From positions 3,463-12,125 of the forward strand of contig JAHDEF010000036.1 of NCBI GenBank assembly GCA_020628975.1: a DNA stretch of 8,663 bases, read 5' to 3'. The stretch is from Aquimarina sp. Lineage in GTDB: Bacteria > Bacteroidota > Bacteroidia > Flavobacteriales > Flavobacteriaceae. Both the position numbers and the translations under genes were made by a program. This document shows, in pieces, positions 5,847 to 8,663 of this stretch (the stretch's first letter is position 1; every line of letters starts with the position of its first letter). The notes beneath the pieces are model-generated. The model saw only the letters and a list, made by a program, of their open reading frames with translations. It was not told the origin of the DNA and ran no database searches.

Positions 5847-7160
5847 ATGGAATTAAAAGAAAAACTAGTCTCTTCATTCTTAGCTTTCGAAACTACTGTC
5901 GATACTGCTAGTGGAGTGCATAATATACGTACCCAAGCCATAAAAGATTTTGAACTTTATGGGTTTCCTACAAAAAAAGCAGAAGCTTGGAAGTATACTT
6001 CTTTAAATAAGGTGTTAAAAAATGACTTTTCCTTATTTCCTAAAAAAGAAGTTGCTATTGAGTACAAAGAGGTTAAAAAATATTTCATTAATGATTTAGA
6101 CACTTATAAGATTGTCTTCATTGATGGAAAATATTCTTCGCATTTATCAAGCACTACTCATGATAAATTTGATGTTTGTTTAATGTCTTCCGCTTTAACT
6201 CAAAATCGATTTAAGGCTGTAGTAGATGTTTATTATAATACCATTGCTAAGCAAGATGGGCTTGTAGCCTTAAATACCGCTTATGCTAAAGAAGGTGCCT
6301 ATATTTATCTTCCAAAAAATATAGCTGCAGACAAGCCTATTGAAATCGTACATTTTTCAACTGGAGCTGAAGCGGCCATGTTGTTACAACCAAGGAATTT
6401 GATTGTAGTTGAAGATAATTCAGAGGTTACCATAATCGAACGTCACCAAAGTTTATCGGAAAACAAAACGTTTACCAATTCAGTTACTGAAATCTATGCG
6501 GGTAAAAATGCACATTTAGATTATTACAAAATCCAAAATGACATCAGTAATGCATCGTTAATCGATAATACATTTACAGAACAACACGATCATAGTGTAG
6601 CTTCTGTACATACTTTTTCTTTCGGGGGCGAGATTACTAGGAATAACTTGAATTTTAAACAAAAAGGGCAAGGCATTGATTCTATTTTAAATGGGGTAAC
6701 CATTTTAGAAGGAAAAACTCATGTAGATCACAATACTTTAGTTGAGCATACAGAGCCAAATTGTGAAAGTCACCAGGATTACAAAGGGATTTTTGACGAT
6801 AAATCAGTAGGGGTTTTCAACGGTAAAATTATTGTTGATCAAATTGCACAGAAAACCAATGCATTTCAGTCTAATAACAACGTATTATTAAGCGATAAAG
6901 CGACAGTAAATTCAAAACCGCAATTAGAAATTTTTGCTGACGATGTAAAATGTTCACATGGTTGTACAATAGGTCAATTAGATGAAAGTGCTTTATTCTA
7001 CTTAAAAACAAGGGGTATTCCTGAAAAAGAAGGAAGAGCTTTATTAATGTATGCTTTTGCTAATAATGTTTTGGACTCGGTAAAAATTCCACAACTAAAA
7101 ACCCGAATTAATACTTTAATTGCTGAAAAATTGGGGGTTAGTATTGGATTTGATTTATAA
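5847..7160 (+). CDS. sufD: Fe-S cluster assembly protein SufD
   Basis: This is a 437-residue SufD, the SufB paralogue that completes the SufBCD complex. The early segment FPTKKAEAWKYTSLN (40-54) is the SufD signature for the N-terminal helical region. The central part is a beta-helix (for example NLIVVEDNSEVTIIERHQS and LNFKQKGQGIDSILNGV). The C-terminal KCSHGCTIGQLDESALFYLKTRGI (368-390) carries H371, equivalent to E. coli His360, which works with SufB Cys405 in cluster formation. The length is within the family range and both ends look normal. The protein is more divergent than SufB, as is usual for SufD. It is the last gene of the operon, followed within 50 bases by a terminator. No sufS or sufE follows. 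Confidence 0.96.
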   Translation: MELKEKLVSSFLAFETTVDTASGVHNIRTQAIKDFELYGFPTKKAEAWKYTSLNKVLKNDFSLFPKKEVAIEYKEVKKYFINDLDTYKIVFIDGKYSSHLSSTTHDKFDVCLMSSALTQNRFKAVVDVYYNTIAKQDGLVALNTAYAKEGAYIYLPKNIAADKPIEIVHFSTGAEAAMLLQPRNLIVVEDNSEVTIIERHQSLSENKTFTNSVTEIYAGKNAHLDYYKIQNDISNASLIDNTFTEQHDHSVASVHTFSFGGEITRNNLNFKQKGQGIDSILNGVTILEGKTHVDHNTLVEHTEPNCESHQDYKGIFDDKSVGVFNGKIIVDQIAQKTNAFQSNNNVLLSDKATVNSKPQLEIFADDVKCSHGCTIGQLDESALFYLKTRGIPEKEGRALLMYAFANNVLDSVKIPQLKTRINTLIAEKLGVSIGFDL

Positions 7161-7207
7161 TACTTCATTTGCAAATTTAAAAGACTAAAGTATTTTATTA
7201 TAAATAG

Positions 7208-7238
7208 AAAGTCATTCTGAAAAGGATGACTTTTTTTT
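7208..7238 (+). terminator. Intrinsic terminator closing the suf operon
   Basis: A 10-bp stem, AAAGTCATTC (7208-7217) with GGATGACTTT (7224-7233), contains one T-G wobble and a 6-base loop TGAAAA. It runs directly into a run of eight T (7231-7238). This is a textbook intrinsic terminator about 50 bases after the sufD stop. Upstream of it, 7159-7165 (AATACTT) and 7188-7194 (AAGTATT) form a weaker AT-only inverted repeat enclosing the palindrome ATTTGCAAAT (7167-7176), possibly an auxiliary structure. Confidence 0.88.
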
Positions 7239-7333
7239 ATGAAAAAATTTGATAAAAAAAGTAATTGTATTAGTAAACAACGTAATTTGGTTATTGAAAT
7301 ACAGCAAGAACAAGCGCTCATTTTGGTGCTAAA

Positions 7334-7798
7334 ATGTATCACATAAGTTTAAATAAACATCATCAATTGCTAAAAGAAAAGAAACTTATTGGGCGTTCGG
7401 ATGTCGTTGATTTTCCGAAGTTAGAACTTTTTAATATCAATGTGAAAGTTGATACGGGGGCGTATACCTCAAGTATTCATTGTTTTCATATTGTGGAGAA
7501 TAATGGAGTTTTAGAATGTGTATTCTTAGACGATAACCATCCCAATTTTAATGGTAAAAAAATTACTTTCGATCAATTTGATATTCGCAAAGTAAAAAGT
7601 AGTAATGGTATTTCTAGTATAAGATATATTGTTACTACAGAAATTAAGATTTTTAATACTATCAAAACCATAAGCATAAGCTTAACCTCACGTGACGATA
7701 TGAAATTCCCTGTATTATTAGGAAGAAAATTCATAAGCGGAAATTTTATCGTCGATACAGAACTTACTAATTTATCCTTTAAGCAACAATTTCAATAA
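7334..7798 (+). CDS. Retropepsin-like 'ATP-dependent zinc protease' family protein, RimK partner
   Basis: This is a 154-residue protein of the family annotated as putative ATP-dependent zinc protease (Pfam Zn_protease, often named RimK/LysX-associated, or RimB in Pseudomonas). The core resembles a single retropepsin lobe. It has GRSDVVDFP (20-28), the active-site-like VDTGAYTSSIHC (39-50, candidate catalytic D40), a middle beta region, and FPVLLGRKFI (125-134), the usual partner motif of the DTGA loop. There is no HExxH zinc site and no ATP-binding motif, so the historical name is not supported by sequence. An aspartic-protease-like or regulatory role is more plausible. There is no signal peptide. 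It follows the suf terminator and overlaps rimK by one base (TAATG), so the two are almost surely co-transcribed and functionally tied. The ATG at 7334 gives a short Lys/His-rich lead-in. The promoter is unclear: the 95 bases before it hold only an imperfect TAATTTG. Confidence 0.88.
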   Translation: MYHISLNKHHQLLKEKKLIGRSDVVDFPKLELFNINVKVDTGAYTSSIHCFHIVENNGVLECVFLDDNHPNFNGKKITFDQFDIRKVKSSNGISSIRYIVTTEIKIFNTIKTISISLTSRDDMKFPVLLGRKFISGNFIVDTELTNLSFKQQFQ

Positions 7799-8663
7799 TG
7801 AATATTGTAATACTATCACGTAATCCTAAGCTTTATTCTACGGCAGTTTTAGAGCAAGCCGCAGTAAAGCGTAATCACAGTGTGCGCATCATCGATCCTA
7901 TAAACTGTGATATCGTTATTGAAAAGAAAAACCCAATGATTTATTATCGTGGAAAACGTTTAGATCATGTCGATGCAGTAATACCTCGCATAGGTTCATC
8001 GATTACCTATTACGGTACCTCTATTATCCGTCAGTTTGAAATGATGGGAGTTTTCAGTACACTATCTTCACAGGCACTAGTATTATCAAGAGATAAACTT
8101 CAAAGTCTTCAAATTTTATCGAAAGCTAAAATAGGATTGCCAAAAACGGTATTCACCAATTATTCTAAAAATGTTGATGATATTATTAAGCATGTAGGTG
8201 GCGCACCTTTAATAATTAAATTACTTGAAGGTACACAAGGCTTGGGGGTAGTTTTGGCAGAAACTAAAAATGCAGCTAAATCAGTAATTGAAGCCTTTAA
8301 TGGATTGCAAGCGCGTGTTATCGTTCAAGAATATATTGAAGAAGCCAAAGGTGCTGATATTCGAGTTCTCGTAGTTGATGGTAAGGTTATAGGGGCAATG
8401 AAACGTCAAGGTGCTGAAGGAGAATTCCGATCAAATTTACACCGAGGAGGAACAGCCCAAATCATTCAGCTTTCCGAAGAAGAAGAAGAGGCAGCTATAG
8501 AAGCTGTACAAGCTTTAAATTTAGCAGTTGCTGGTGTAGATATGCTACAAAGTACTAGAGGGCCTTTGATTTTAGAAGTAAACTCATCTCCTGGGCTTGA
8601 AGGTATAGAAACGGCAACGGGTAAAGATATCGCTAAAGAGATTATAAAATATATTGAAAAAAG
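7798..8663 (+). CDS. rimK: Ribosomal protein S6 glutamate ligase RimK (last few codons beyond window)
   Basis: From the ATG at 7798, 288 codons are open to the window edge with no stop. E. coli RimK has 300 residues, so only a short C-terminal tail is missing. This ATP-grasp ligase adds glutamates to the C-terminus of ribosomal protein S6 and can make poly-glutamate. It aligns with E. coli RimK almost without gaps: MNIVILSRNPKLYS at the start, VIPRIGSSITYYGT (61-74), the glycine-rich loop KLLEGTQGLGVVLAET (141-156, ATP-contacting K141), VQEYI (176-180), RSNLHRGG (211-218) and the magnesium ligands D248, E260 and N262 in GVDML and LEVNSSPG. All catalytic residues are present. The start overlaps the stop of the upstream protease-family gene by one base, indicating translational coupling. 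A LysX-like relative with another substrate is less likely given how closely it follows RimK. Confidence 0.94.
   Translation, partial: MNIVILSRNPKLYSTAVLEQAAVKRNHSVRIIDPINCDIVIEKKNPMIYYRGKRLDHVDAVIPRIGSSITYYGTSIIRQFEMMGVFSTLSSQALVLSRDKLQSLQILSKAKIGLPKTVFTNYSKNVDDIIKHVGGAPLIIKLLEGTQGLGVVLAETKNAAKSVIEAFNGLQARVIVQEYIEEAKGADIRVLVVDGKVIGAMKRQGAEGEFRSNLHRGGTAQIIQLSEEEEEAAIEAVQALNLAVAGVDMLQSTRGPLILEVNSSPGLEGIETATGKDIAKEIIKYIEK

Noticed and set aside
6998..7342. Minus-strand open frame of 114 codons
   Set aside because: It overlaps the conserved 3' end of sufD and runs through the terminator at 7208-7238. No family pattern is visible.
7239..7346. 35-codon frame (MKKFDKKSN...) directly after the suf terminator
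   Set aside because: It begins in the terminator's T-run, overlaps the start of the protease-family gene in another frame, and has no recognisable features. Chance openness in AT-rich DNA is enough to explain it.

Overview
The window looks like ordinary chromosomal DNA from a member of the Bacteroidetes, most likely the family Flavobacteriaceae. The DNA is AT-rich. Two sites match the Bacteroidetes -7 promoter element TAnnTTTG, and start codons generally lack Shine-Dalgarno sequences. The SUF proteins, an antiquitin-type aldehyde dehydrogenase and a two-part OmpA-like protein all read like flavobacterial orthologues. No mobile element, CRISPR array, rRNA or tRNA was seen.

Layout. Positions 1-617 (minus) hold the N-terminal part of a membrane-anchored OmpA-like protein that runs off the left edge. 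A 283-base gap (618-900) has no gene and contains one AT-rich 13-bp inverted repeat. Positions 901-2430 (minus) encode a complete ALDH7-family dehydrogenase, probably acting on alpha-aminoadipate semialdehyde. A 264-base divergent intergenic region (2431-2694) carries a promoter-like element for each direction, a 15-base palindrome, and a possible short Cys-rich reading frame that overlaps the sufA start. Then comes a plus-strand SUF iron-sulfur cluster operon: sufA (2695-3024), sufB (3103-4551), a small unknown lipoprotein gene (4612-4989), sufC (5020-5766) and sufD (5847-7160). It is closed by a clear intrinsic terminator at 7208-7238. Finally, a retropepsin-like 'ATP-dependent zinc protease' family gene (7334-7798) overlaps by one base with rimK (7798 to the right edge), which lacks only its last few codons.

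How the genes work together. SufB, SufC and SufD form the cytosolic SufBCD scaffold that builds Fe-S clusters with ATP hydrolysis by SufC, and SufA passes clusters to target proteins. The cysteine desulfurase (SufS) and its sulfur-transfer partner (SufE), which commonly follow sufD, are absent here because the operon ends directly after sufD. The zinc-protease/rimK pair forms a second, probably independent, transcription unit for glutamylation of ribosomal protein S6 and its control.

I see no clear undescribed system. The points most worth following up are the uncharacterised lipoprotein inside the suf operon, the palindrome and Cys-rich frame before sufA, the recurring AGTT/AACT inverted repeats in the suf gene gaps, and the two-gene rim unit.
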